Source: Arabidopsis thaliana (Eukaryota; Streptophyta; Magnoliopsida; Brassicales; Brassicaceae). From it: DNA of 64,000 bases. Shown one piece after another: positions 23,673 to 34,821 of the stretch (the stretch's first letter is position 1; the number at the start of each line of letters is the position of its first letter). The stretch is from positions 16,371,835 through 16,435,834 of the forward strand of contig NC_003076.8 of assembly GCF_000001735.4 (NCBI RefSeq). The letters run 5' to 3'. The notes under the pieces are model-generated. The model had not been told where the DNA came from. It ran no database searches and saw nothing but the letters and a program-made list of their open reading frames with translations. Position numbers and translations under genes: made by a program.

Positions 23673-26600
23673 ATGGCTTTTTCATCACCGTCTGACTTCA
23701 AGAGATACCATGTCTTTTCGAGTTTCCATGGACCAGATGTCCGTAGTGGATTTCTCAGTCATTTACACAATCACTTCGAAAGCAAAGGGATCACTCCGTT
23801 CAAGGATCAAGAGATCGAGAGAGGCCATACGATCGGACCTGAGCTCATACAAGCGATTAGAGAATCTAGAGTCTCGATTGTGGTGCTTTCAGAGAAGTAC
23901 GCTTCTTCGTGCTGGTGCTTAGATGAGTTGGTGGAAATCTTGAAGTGCAAAGAAGCTTCGGGGCAAGTTGTGATGACTATTTTTTACAAAGTTGATCCGT
24001 CCGATGTACGGAAACAGCGGGGAGACTTCGGAAGTACTTTCAAGAAAACATGTGAAGGGAAAACCTGGATAGTGAAGCAGAGATGGATCAAAGCTTTGGA
24101 ATATATAGCAACCGTAGCTGGAGAACACTCTCTAAGCTGTTTTTTTTTTTTTCTCTTGGCTCAATGAGTTAGAATGCTTTTCTCTTTCTTAATTGTTTCT
24201 TCAACCGTGGAATTTCTATCATTTAATTAGACCCACCAACTTGATTTTGTTTGCTTTTATTAGGGCTAATGAAGCAGAGTTGATCCAAAAGATTGCTACA
24301 GATGTTTCAAACAAACTTAATCTTACACCGTCGAGGGATTTTGAGGGGATGGTGGGACTTGAAGCTCATTTGACAAAACTGGACTCTTTTTTATGCCTTG
24401 AGAGTGATGATGTAAAGATGATTGGCATTTGGGGTCCTGCTGGAATTGGTAAGACTACCATTGCTAGAGCTTTATTTAACCAACTCTCTACCGGTTTTCG
24501 GCTTAGTTGTTTTATGGGGACCATTGATGTTAATGACTATGATTCGAAGTTGTGTTTGCAAAACAAGCTTCTGTCCAAAATTTTGAACCAAAAGGATATG
24601 AAGATACATCATTTAGGCGCAATTGAAGAATGGCTACATAACCAAAGAGTTCTTATAGTTCTTGATGATGTGGATGATCTAGAGCAACTAGAGGTATTGG
24701 CTAAAGAAAGTTCTTGGTTCGGTCATGGAAGTCGGATCATTGTTTCCTTAAATGATAGAAAGATTTTGAAGGCACATGGGATCAACGATATCTACGATGT
24801 GGATTTTCCATCCGAAGAAGAAGCTCTTGAGATCTTATGTCTATCTGCTTTCAAACAAAATTCTCCACAAGATGGTTTTGAAGAGGTTGCAAAAAGAGTA
24901 GTAGAGCTTTGCGGTAAGCTTCCATTGGGCCTTCGTGTTGTGGGTTCTTCTTTTTATGGGGAGAGCGAGGATGAGTGGAGAATTCAATTATATGGAATTG
25001 AAACTAATCTTGATAGGAAAATTGAGAATGTCTTGAGAGTGGGATATGACAAATTGTCGGAGCGACATCAATCTTTGTTTCTTCATATTGCATGCTTTTT
25101 CAACCATAAAAGTGTTGATTATGTGACAACCATGCTCGCTGACAGTACTTTGGATGTCGAAAATGGGTTAAAGACCTTAGCCGCTAAATCTCTTGTGTCT
25201 ACTAATGGATGGATAACGATGCACTGTCTACTACAACAATTGGGTAGACAAGTTGTTGTTCAACAGGGTGACCCGGGGAAACGTCAGTTTTTAGTAGAGG
25301 CCAAAGAGATTCGCGATGTCTTGGCAAATGAAACAGTAAGTTCTAATCTATATACCCTGGATATTGCCTAATTTTGTTTGTGATAACAGTGTCATCAGTC
25401 TTCTTTTGCAATATTTTGTAGGGTACTGAATCCGTCATAGGTATATCGTTTGACATTTCGAAGATCGAGACGTTATCTATAAGCAAGCGAGCCTTTAATA
25501 GAATGCGTAATCTCAAATTCTTAAATTTCTATAATGGAAGTGTTAGCTTGTTAGAGGACATGGAATATCTACCTCGTCTAAGGTTACTTTATTGGGGTTC
25601 ATACCCGAGAAAAAGTCTTCCTCTGACATTTAAGCCAGAATGTCTCGTCGAACTCTATATGGGATTCAGCAAGTTGGAGAAGCTATGGGGAGGAATCCAG
25701 GTTGGTATTTGATACTTGTGATTGTGAATACGTTTGTTTACCAATGATATTTAACCTTAGTATGATATTCCTCATTTTTTTGTGTGTTTGACATGCAGCC
25801 CCTCACAAATCTAAAGAAAATAAATTTGGGATATTCCTCTAATTTGAAAGAAATCCCAAATCTTTCGAAAGCCACTAACCTCAAGACGTTGACGCTTACC
25901 GGTTGTGAGAGTTTGGTGGAGATTCCATCCTCTATTTGGAATCTACAGAAACTGGAAATGCTGTATGCGTCAGGATGCATTAAGCTACAAGTTATTCCCA
26001 CCAACATCAACTTAGCATCTCTTGAGGAAGTCAACATGAGTAATTGCTCACGTCTGAGAAGTTTTCCAGATATATCTAGTAACATTAAGCGTCTCTATGT
26101 AGCAGGCACAATGATTAAAGAATTTCCTGCATCCATTGTTGGACACTGGTGTCGTCTTGATTTTCTTCAGATAGGCAGCAGAAGCCTCAAGAGATTAACA
26201 CATGTCCCAGAGAGTGTAACACATCTAGACCTACGCAACAGTGATATAAAGATGATCCCAGATTGCGTCATAGGTCTTCCGCATCTAGTATCTCTTCTCG
26301 TCGAAAACTGCACAAAACTGGTGTCAATTCAGGGTCATTCCCCTTCGCTGGTGACCCTATTTGCAGACCACTGTATATCACTCAAGAGCGTATGCTGCTC
26401 TTTCCACGGACCAATCTCGAAATTGATGTTCTACAACTGTCTGAAACTGGATAAGGAATCAAAAAGAGGAATCATACAACAATCGGGTAACAAGTCTATA
26501 TGCTTGCCAGGTAAAGAAATCCCTGCAGAGTTCACTCACCAAACTATAGGGAACTTGATAACCATCTCCCTGGCTCCAGGTTGTGAGGAGGCTTATTCTA

Positions 26601-27295
26601 CGTTCTCAAGATTTAAGGCTTGCCTCCTGCTTTCGCCAATCAAGAATTTCGCATTTAATAAGATAAATTGTTTTCTAAGAAGCAAAGGTGTCGAAATTAG
26701 TCGCACTACAGAGTCTATATATCCTTTTGTGTCTGGTGGATCTCTATCAGAACATCTGTTTATCTTTTGTGGCGACTTATTTCCTGAAGAAAACAGAAGC
26801 CTTATGGACGTGACTCCGAACGAGATTCTGTTTGATTTCAGCTCCAGTGATGTCGAGATTGTGGAATGTGGTGTAAAGATCTTTTTAAGTAGTGGCATTG
26901 AAGTGGGCTACTGTGAAACTGGAGGCAACAGAAACCACCACATAGATGGAGAAGCAGAAGCGTTTAAGGTAACTCAAGTTGAAAACAGTAAACATACAGG
27001 CCACTGGAGTTGGCTTAGGAAGCTTCGTCTGGGGAAGAAGAAGATGAAGAATAATAAGACAGAGCTTAGTTCGAGACCAGTCTCAGGATTTAGTGATCTT
27101 ACTCGGGGAATCTTTATAAGGTATCAGGAGCCTGAAGCTGTTGAGCTCACTAAAGATGAAAGAATCACAGATCTTTCGAGTTTACTATGTATTGGTTCCC
27201 TTGTGGTCTGTTTTTTTCTTTCTGTTTTTTTCGGGCAACCCCTTGTGGTCTCTGTTTTGTTGCTTTTTTCTTGCTTCTTTCTTCAGATGCAATGA
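23673..27295 (+). CDS. TIR-NB-LRR immune receptor, copy 1
   Basis: Exon 1 (TIR) starts at 23673; exon 2 (NB-ARC) is 24264-25335, exon 3 25422-25700, exon 4 (LRR and C-terminus) 25799-27295; about 1,100 aa. The TIR domain keeps W-C-L-D-E-L with the glutamate needed for NADase activity. NB-ARC shows the P-loop (GPAGIGKTT), kinase-2 (L-I-V-L-D-D-V-D-D), GLPL-type L-P-L-G-L-R-V and M-H-C in place of M-H-D. LRRs run from about 25,500 to 26,450, then a C-JID-like segment ([13 protein letters not shown]). The last 40 residues are hydrophobic. The exon-1 donor is odd: copy 2 has CTG|GTTTG, here it is CTG followed by T, with no GT at 24140-24141. The nearest GT (24139-24140) shifts the frame by one base. 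Read-through would give a TIR-only protein of about 164 aa. Corresponds to AT5G40910 by order. Confidence 0.85.
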
Positions 27296-27377
27296 GCTGC
27301 ATCACAGACAGATCTTGTTGTGTTTGTATGTGCGAAACAAAAAAAGATTTCAGTTTTCTTGTTCTTATATATACTCC

Positions 27378-28190
27378 CTCTGGGAGAGGCCTTGTTAATC
27401 TATCCAAAGAAGCACGATGCTCTTTGGTGCATTGGGGATGCTCATACTTCATATGGGGTTTTGACTCCTGATCAAACTGAGGCTAGAGATCACTTTGAGA
27501 AAGCTACTCTGCTTTTTCAACAAGCTTTGGAGGAGGTAATTAGTCTCTTTCTTTTGTAATCCTCACCTAATCAAAGTGATTGTTATTTGTTTTTTGTGCG
27601 TGGTGTTTTGTAATTTGAGATGTATATTTACGCAGCAACCGGAGAATGCTCACTATGCGAGATCACTGGAATTGGCTTCCAAGGTACATCTTTATTGTTA
27701 AAGTTTCCTCAAATTTGTCATGTTTCATCTTTTGGTTCTGGTTTAAGAAACTGAGATCTACGTGTTGTAGAGGCTTATCTAGTTGTCTTAGCAATAGGAA
27801 CTGCGAGGTGGTTTGGTTTGATGGATATATATATAATCACTCATAGACGGAGAAAAATGTATCTGAATCATACCTTTATGCCTAGATATGAAGTTTCTTT
27901 AGTGTAGAATAAACTCATTGTACAGTGAAGCAATGGTTATGAATCTTTGGTTTTTGTTCGTTAGACCAATTCTCCTTCTATTTGTGCAAAAATGCAGGGT
28001 CCAGAACTAAATACAGAGGTTCACAAACATGGTTTAGGTCCACAACCATTGGGCGGCACCGCAGGACCACCATCTACCAGTGCGAAGGTATTTTCTTTTC
28101 TTCAAATATCCCAATTGGTTTGATGAAAATCTAACATTTTTGTTCTTTCTTAGATTACTTTGAGAAAGCTACTCAGTTCCTACAACAAGC
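27378..28190 (+). pseudogene. TOM20 relic: exons 3-5 plus an extra exon 3 scrap
   Basis: Counterparts of TOM20-4 exon 3 (27378-27536, starting L-G-E-A-L and including P-K-K-H-D-A-L-W), exon 4 (27636-27683) and exon 5 (27998-28087) keep splice signals and open frames. The last exon with the membrane anchor is missing; instead a second piece of exon 3 (D-Y-F-E-K-A-T-Q-F-L-Q-Q-A) follows at about 28152-28190. The relic begins in the middle of exon 3, 83 bp after the stop of TNL copy 1. With 22545-22950 it forms one TOM20 copy split around TNL copy 1. Confidence 0.8.
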
Positions 28191-28199
28191 TTTTTTTGT

Positions 28200-28480
28200 T
28201 TGCTCTCTTTTTAGTATTCATCAAATTCAGATGAGCTTTAATGATAAGGTCATATTCGTTTGATTGAATCTGCCTGAAAATGTGAACTCTTTATGTTAGA
28301 ATTTCAAAATACTCTTGAATTTGGAATATTCTTTTATGTATGTATGTATGTTAAGATGTACAGTTTTCTCTATTAAAAAAAAAAAAGATGTACATTTTGT
28401 TGAAATTCGAATTGGGTGGTTTGTTCGAATTACAGGAAATATCACAGTTTCAGAAAGTCGAGAGTCAACAGACTCTCGAA
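28200..28480 (+). pseudogene. TOM20 relic: intron 2 and exon 2 scraps
   Basis: 28250-28400 matches intron 2 of TOM20-4 (ATTCGTTTGATTGA, then TATGTATGTATGTTAAGATGTA). 28436-28460 (GGAAATATCACAGTTTCAGAAAG) matches exon 2, though it lies after the intron piece and so is out of normal order. It shows more than one rearrangement. A poly(A) micro-insertion lies inside at 28353-28394. Confidence 0.6.
28353..28394 (+). mobile_element. Poly(A) micro-insertion with empty site in the window
   Basis: AAGATGTACA occurs at 28353-28362 and 28385-28394 around GTTTTCTCTATT plus 12 A. The homologous TOM20-4 intron 2 (about 33065-33095) reads straight through AAGATGTATGTTTTGTTATTG with a single copy and no A run, i.e. 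the unoccupied site. Confidence 0.65.
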
Positions 28481-28844
28481 TTATTCACCTAGTTTTGAAA
28501 ATTTTGTCTTTATTAGTTCCATAATCAGAGGAATTTATAACTTATTCTCGTTAGCACAAAGAAGCTGATGCCTATGTATGCAAACTTTACACAATTGATT
28601 TCAAAATCATAGAAGTCAAGGTCTTCGACGGCTGTGGGGACACATTGTTTGTCACTTTGTATTTTTCTGTAGAAATTTCTTTGGTGTTTCTTACTATAGT
28701 GATAGTGGGAAACACAGTGTTCTGTGGTCTTTGATGACTTTGGGGACACATGTTTGTTTTTTTCTCTTATCTTCTCATTTTTCCCTTAATATATAGCACA
28801 TTGTGATACCTTCTTCTTCAAATCTCACTTTTACTCTATCTCTT

Positions 28845-31800
28845 ATGGCTTTTTCATCACCGTCTGACTTCAAGAGATACCATGTCTTTTCGAGTTTCCA
28901 TGGACCAGATGTCCGTAGTGGATTTCTCAGTCATTTACACAATCACTTCGAAAGCAAAGGGATCACTCCGTTCAAGGATCAAGAGATCGAGAGAGGCCAT
29001 ACGATCGGACCTGAGCTCATACAAGCGATTAGAGAATCTAGAGTCTCGATTGTGGTGCTTTCGGAGAAGTATGCTTCTTCGGGCTGGTGCTTAGATGAGT
29101 TGGTGGAAATCTTGAAGTGCAAAGAAGCTTCGGGGCATGCTGTGATGACTATTTTTTATAAAGTTGATCCGTCCAGTGTACGGAAACAGTGGGGAGACTT
29201 CGGAAGTACTTTCAAGAAAACTTGTGAAGGGAAAACCGAGGAAGTGAAGCAGAGATGGAGCAAAGCTTTGGCCTATATAGCAACCGTAGCTGGAGAACAC
29301 TCTCTAAACTGGTTTGTTGATTAAATTATAATGCTTTTATCTTTCTAAATCGATGCTTCAACGGTGGAATTTCTATGATTTAATTAGACCCACCAACTTG
29401 ATTTTGTTTGCTTTTGTTAGGGATAATGAAGCAGAGATGATCCAAAAGATTGCTATAGATGTTTCAAACAAACTTAATGTTACACCTTCAAGGGATTTTG
29501 AAGGGATGGTGGGACTTGAAGCTCACCTGGCGTAACTGGACTCTTTGTTATGCCTCGAGTGTGATGATGTGAAGATGATTGGCATTTGGGGTCCTGCGGG
29601 AATTGGTAAAACTACCATTGCTAGAGCTTTGTTTAACCAACTCTTTACCGGTTTTCGGCATAGCTGTTTTATGGGGAACATTGATGTTAATAACTATGAT
29701 TCGAAGCTGCGTTTGCATAACATGCTTCTTTCGAAGATCTTGAACCAAAAGGATATGAAGATACATCATTTAGGCGCAATTGAAGAATGGCTACGTAACC
29801 AAAGAGTGCTTATAGTTCTTGATGATGTGGATGATCTAGAGCAACTAGAGGTATTGGCTAAAGAAAGTTTTTGGTTCGGTCCTGGAAGCCGGGTCATCGT
29901 TACCTTGAAAGATAAAAAGATTTTGATGGCACATGGGATCAACGACATCTACCATGTGGATTATCCGTCCCAAAAAAAAGCTCTTGAGATATTTTGTCTT
30001 TCTGCTTTCAAACAAAGTTCTCCACAAGATGGTTTCGAAGAGCTTGCAAGAAAAGTAGTAGAGCTTTGCGGTAATCTTCCATTGGCTCTTCGTGTTGTGG
30101 GTTCTTCTTTTTATGGGGAGAGCGAGGATGAGTGGAGGCTTCAATTGTATGGGATAGAAACTAATCTTGATAGAAAAATTGAGCATGTCTTGAGAGTGGG
30201 GTATGACAAATTATTGGAGAAACATCAATCTCTGTTTCTTCATATTGCATGCTTTTTCAACCATGAAAGTGTTGATTATGTGTCAACCATGCTCGCTGAC
30301 AGTACTTTGGATGTCGAAAATGGGTTGAAGACCTTAGCCGCTAAGTCTCTTGTGCATATATCTACTCATGGGCTGGTAAGGATGCACTGCCTACTACAAC
30401 AGTTGGGTAGACAAGTAGTTGTTCAACAGTCTGGTGAGCCGGGGAAACGTCAGTTTTTAGTAGAGGCCAAAGAGATTCGTGATGTGTTGGCAAATGAAAC
30501 AGTAAGTTCTTACCTATATATATACTCCCTTGATATTCCCTACTTTCTGTTTGTGATAACAGTTTCATCGGTTTTGTTTTGCAATATTTGGTAGGGTACT
30601 GGATCTATCATTGGTATATCATTTGATATGTCCAAGATCGGGGAGTTCTCTATAAGGAAACGAGTCTTTGAAGGGATGCATAATCTCAAATTCTTAAAAT
30701 TCTACAATGGAAATGTTAGCTTGTTAGAGGACATGAAATATCTACCTCGTCTAAGGTTACTTCATTGGGATTCATACCCGAGAAAAAGGCTTCCTCTGAC
30801 ATTTCAGCCAGAATGTCTCGTCGAACTCTATTTGGTATCCAGCAAGTTGGAGAAGCTATGGGGAGGAATCCAGGTTGGTATTTGGTACTTGTGATTGTGA
30901 ATACGTTTGTTTACTAATGATAATTAAACTTAGTATGATATTCGTCATCTTTGTGACATGCAGCCCCTCACAAATCTAAAGAAAATAAATTTGGAATACT
31001 CCTCTAATTTGAAAGAAATCCCAAATCTTTCGAAAGCCACTAATCTCGAGACGTTGAGACTTACCGGTTGTGAGAGTTTGATGGAGATTCCGTCCTCTAT
31101 TTCGAATCTACACAAATTGGAAGTACTGGATGCGTCAGGGTGCTCTAAGCTACATGTTATTCCCACCAAGATCAACTTATCATCTCTAAAAATGGTCGGC
31201 ATGGATGATTGCTCACGACTGAGAAGTTTTCCAGATATTTCGACTAACATCAAGATACTCAGTATAAGAGGCACAAAGATTAAAGAATTTCCTGCGTCCA
31301 TTGTTGGAGGTCTTGGTATTCTTCTGATAGGCAGCAGAAGCCTCAAGAGATTAACACATGTCCCAGAGAGTGTATCGTATTTAGACCTAAGCCATTCTGA
31401 TATAAAGATGATTCCAGATTACGTCATAGGTCTCCCGCATCTACAACATCTGACCATCGGAAACTGCAGAAAACTGGTGTCTATTGAGGGTCATTCCCCT
31501 TCGCTGGAGTCCATAGTTGCATACCGCTGTATATCACTCGAGAGCATGTGTTGCTCTTTCCACAGGCCAATCTTGAAACTGGAGTTCTACAACTGTCTGA
31601 AACTGGATAATGAATCAAAAAGACGAATCATACTACACTCGGGTCACAGAATTATTTTTTTGACAGGTAATGAAGTCCCTGCACAGTTCACTCACCAAAC
31701 TAGAGGGAACTCGATAACCATCTCTCTGTCTCCAGGTGGTGAGGAGTCTTTCTCTGTGTCCTCAAGATTTAGGGCTTGCCTTGTGCTTTCGCCAAGCAAG

Positions 31801-32388
31801 AATTCCCCATATTCTGACATAAATTGTTTTCTAAGAACCAAACAAGGTGTCGAAATTAACAGCACTGCAAAGTCCATATATTCAAGTCCCCCTAACAGAT
31901 CTCTATCAGAATATCTGTTAATTTTTTTTGGCGACATATTTCCTGAAGCAAACAGATGCCTTATGGACGTGACCCCGAACGAAATTGTGTTTGAATTCAG
32001 CTCCTCTAGTGCTAAGACTATGGAATGTGGTGTACAGATCTTGGCAGAAGGAGGACAGAATTGTAGTGTCGTCGAAATGGGCCACTCTGAAACTGGAGGC
32101 AACAGAAACCACCTCACAGATGTTTTAAAGGTATCTCAAGTCGAAACCATCAAAAACAGTAATAATACAGGTCACTGGAGTTGGCTTCTAGGGAAGAAGA
32201 AGACAGAGCTTAGTTCGACATTAGTCTCAGGATCCAGTGATGATACCTTGATGAGGCATCATGAGCCTGAAGCTGTTCAGCTCAGTAATGATGAAAACAC
32301 CAGAAATCTTTCGCGTTTGCTATGTATTGTTTCCCTTGTGATCTCTGTTTTGTTACTTTTCCATTGCTTTTTTCTTCAAATGCAATGA
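28845..32388 (+). pseudogene. TIR-NB-LRR immune receptor, copy 2, with one nonsense codon
   Basis: Exons 28845-29311, 29421-30501, 30595-30873, 30964-32388 splice cleanly (GT-AG) to a 1,083-codon frame with one in-frame stop, TAA at 29533-29535. It falls at codon 194, just before the NB-ARC P-loop; copy 1 has a sense codon there (A-H-L-T-K-L-D against A-H-L-A-stop-L-D). Everything else looks intact: TIR with W-C-L-D-E-L, P-loop, kinase-2, GLPL, M-H-C, LRRs, C-JID-like region and a C-terminal hydrophobic segment (L-L-C-I-V-S-L-V-I-S-V-L-L-L-F). The full-length protein cannot be made without read-through; a TIR-only protein of about 193 aa could. It corresponds to AT5G40920, which I recall as annotated a pseudogene. 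Confidence 0.9.
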
Positions 32389-32688
32389 CCTGATGCATTA
32401 CACTACAGATCCTGTTGTGGTTAGACGTAATAGTTGTTGTTGTATTGTTTGGTGTTTTTTTTGTTGTTACTAGTTGTTGTATGATTGTGTGAAAAAAAAA
32501 GGGTTTAGTTTTCTTAGATATTGTTGGGCTGACTTTAGCAAAAGCCCATAAGGCCTTTTAAGCCCACTTCCCGGACGAGAAGAGCGAACCGACTTATATA
32601 CGAGGATTTATAGCTCGTCTTCCTTAAATTATCGTTTGTGACGGAAGAAGAATCAAAACAATTAATCGCGAGGCTTGAGAATCAATCA

Positions 32689-33991
32689 ATGGATATGCAG
32701 AATGAAAACGAGAGATTGATGGTCTTCGAACATGCTCGCAAAGTAGCAGAAGCAACCTACGTCAAAAACCCTTTAGATGCCGAGGTTAGTCTTTTGATTT
32801 ATCGTTTTTTGGATAATTTACCCTAAATTCGATTACGAATTTTGTTATTCGAATTTTGTTTCTTTGTTTCTGTAGAATTTGACGAGATGGGCAGGAGCTT
32901 TACTTGAACTATCACAGTTTCAGACAGAGCCAAAGCAGATGATTCTAGGTTCTTTGTTATTTCTTCTCGTTTTAGTTTTGTATCGAATTCAGATTAAATT
33001 CGTTTGATTGAGTCTGCCTTGAAATTGAATTATTATAGACTTAGATTAGTCGTTTATGTATGTATGTTAAGATGTATGTTTTGTTATTGAAATCTGTAAC
33101 TAATACTTAAAAGATGGAATTTTACGTAGAGGCTATTTTGAAGCTGGGAGAGGCCTTGGTCATCGATCCAAAGAAGCATGATGCTCTTTGGTTAATTGGG
33201 AATGCTCATCTTTCATTTGGGTTTTTGAGTTCTGATCAGACAGAAGCTAGCGATAACTTTGAGAAAGCTTCTCAGTTCTTTCAACTTGCTGTGGAGGAGG
33301 TAATTAGTCTCTTTCTTTCGTAATCCTGACCTAATTAATATGATTTGTTTTATGTTTTTGTCTTCTGTGGTGTTTTGAAATGTGAGATGTATTTTTGCAG
33401 CAACCAGAGAGCGAACTCTATCGGAAATCATTGACATTGGCTTCCAAGGTACATCTTCATTGTTAAAATTTCCTCAAATTTGGTCATGTTTACTTCCTGA
33501 TTTAAGAAATTGAGATCTGCTTAGCTAGTTGTCTTAGCAATAGGAACTGCGAGGTGGTTTGGTTTGATGGATATATATAGTAACTCATAGACGGGGAATA
33601 ATGTATGTGAACTGAATCATACCTTTATGCCTAGAGATGAAGCTTTTTTAGTGTAGAATAAACTCATTGTTCAGTGAAGCAATGGTTATGAATCTTTGAT
33701 TTTTGTTCGTGAGACCTATTCTCCTTCTCTCTTTGTGAAACTGCAGGCTCCAGAACTACATACAGGCGGCACCGCTGGACCATCATCTAACAGTGCGAAG
33801 GTTGTTTCTTTTATTCGAAACTACAATTTGGTTTGATGAAAATTTAACACGTTTGTTCTTTCTCACAGACGATGAAGCAGAAAAAGACCAGTGAGTTCAA
33901 GTATGATGTGTTCGGATGGGTCATCTTAGCCAGTTACGTTGTTGCGTGGATCAGTTTTGCCAATTCTCAGACGCCGGTGTCAAGGCAGTAA
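32689..33991 (+). CDS. TOM20-4: Mitochondrial import receptor subunit TOM20-4
   Basis: Six exons (32689-32784, 32876-32948, 33130-33299, 33401-33448, 33747-33800, 33869-33991) encode 187 aa. Plant TOM20 is a tail-anchored outer-membrane receptor for presequences; the TPR-like helical domain is residues about 1-145 and the anchor is near the C-terminus (V-F-G-W-V-I-L-A-S-Y-V-V-A-W-I-S-F-A). The frame is open upstream but only from GTG; ATG 32689 is the first ATG in frame. It is the only complete TOM20 here, with relics at 22545, 27378 and 34360. Exon 5 is 36 nt shorter than in the relics. The promoter has AAGCCCATAAGGCC site-II-like motifs, usual for mitochondrial protein genes. Confidence 0.95.
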
Positions 33992-34049
33992 CGCTCACCA
34001 AGAGCGTCTAAAGACCAGCACTTTTTTTTTAATGCATTTTGAAACAAAA

Positions 34050-34295
34050 GAGTTTTCTCATTATAACAACTCCTAGAACATATTTGAAGTTAAGAATGAG
34101 AGAGACTCAGAAAATGTATAAGAACTCATATTGTCCTTTGGAAATTAACATACAAATTAGTGAAGACATTATGCCTAACTCAGTAGAGTACTCTTCATAA
34201 TCACCTTCTTCTTCTCCCCCATCGCTTAGCTCTGACAAAGACTCCCTATGTAACCTGTTTCTCGTTGGGTACCGTACCATCATTTGGTTAACAAA
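34050..34295 (-). pseudogene. Duplicated 3' end of FLA20
   Basis: Minus-strand homology to the last coding part and 3' flank of FLA20 (compare 34705-34960). Shared blocks include TTTGTTAAC/TTTGGTTAA around the F-N-Q-M segment, the acidic E-E-E-G tail and S-S/T-E-L-G. It is degraded and lacks the FAS1 domains. With the TOM20 3' relic at 34360-34680 it forms a second copy of the TOM20/FLA20 boundary. Confidence 0.7.
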
Positions 34296-34359
34296 AATAT
34301 CAGTTTTCTTTTCCTTGTACTATATTTGTCCATGATCAGGTTCTAGCTTTGAAGATTAA

Positions 34360-34680
34360 CATTTCATCTTATTCTAGCGATAGTAACTTCTAGGTGGTTC
34401 GAATTTATCTACTCATACAAGGAGAATAGTGCATCTGAATCATGTTCTGCCTATAGATGAAGTTTTTAGTCTAGAAAAACACAGTATATAGTGAAGCAAT
34501 GGTTATGACTTATGAGTGCAGGCTCCAATACTACATACAGAGGTTCACGAACATGGTTTACGTCCACAAATACGAGCAACCTCACAGGCTATGAAGAACA
34601 ACACTGATTCCAGGTACTAACTACCATCAACCTCAGAGACCAATATCGAGCCAGTAACATTCACCAAGAGAGTCTAAATT
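34360..34680 (+). pseudogene. TOM20 relic: intron 4 to 3' end
   Basis: Matches TOM20-4 from within intron 4 (CGATAGTAACTTCTAGGTGG against CAATAGGAACTGCGAGGTGG) through exon 5 (34526 onward, L-H-T-E-V-H-E-H-G-L) to the 3' end (CAGTAACATTCACCAAGAG against CAGTAACGCTCACCAAGAG). Exon 6 is mostly lost. It keeps the E-V-H segment that TOM20-4 lacks. Confidence 0.7.
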
Positions 34681-34821
34681 CACAACTTTATATTCATTTT
34701 CAAACTAAAGAGGTTCTCATTGTTAACAACTCTGAACAGATTCGAGATTATGAAATAAGAGAATCAACACTGATATGAGTATCTCTCTACATTGCTGTTG
34801 AATCAAATTGTCTTGTAGAAA

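Noticed and set aside
32431-32490. Another possible poly(T) micro-insertion after TNL copy 2 (TAGTTGTTGT repeated around a T8 run)
   Set aside because: The flanks are made of GTT repeats, so direct repeats arise easily by slippage.
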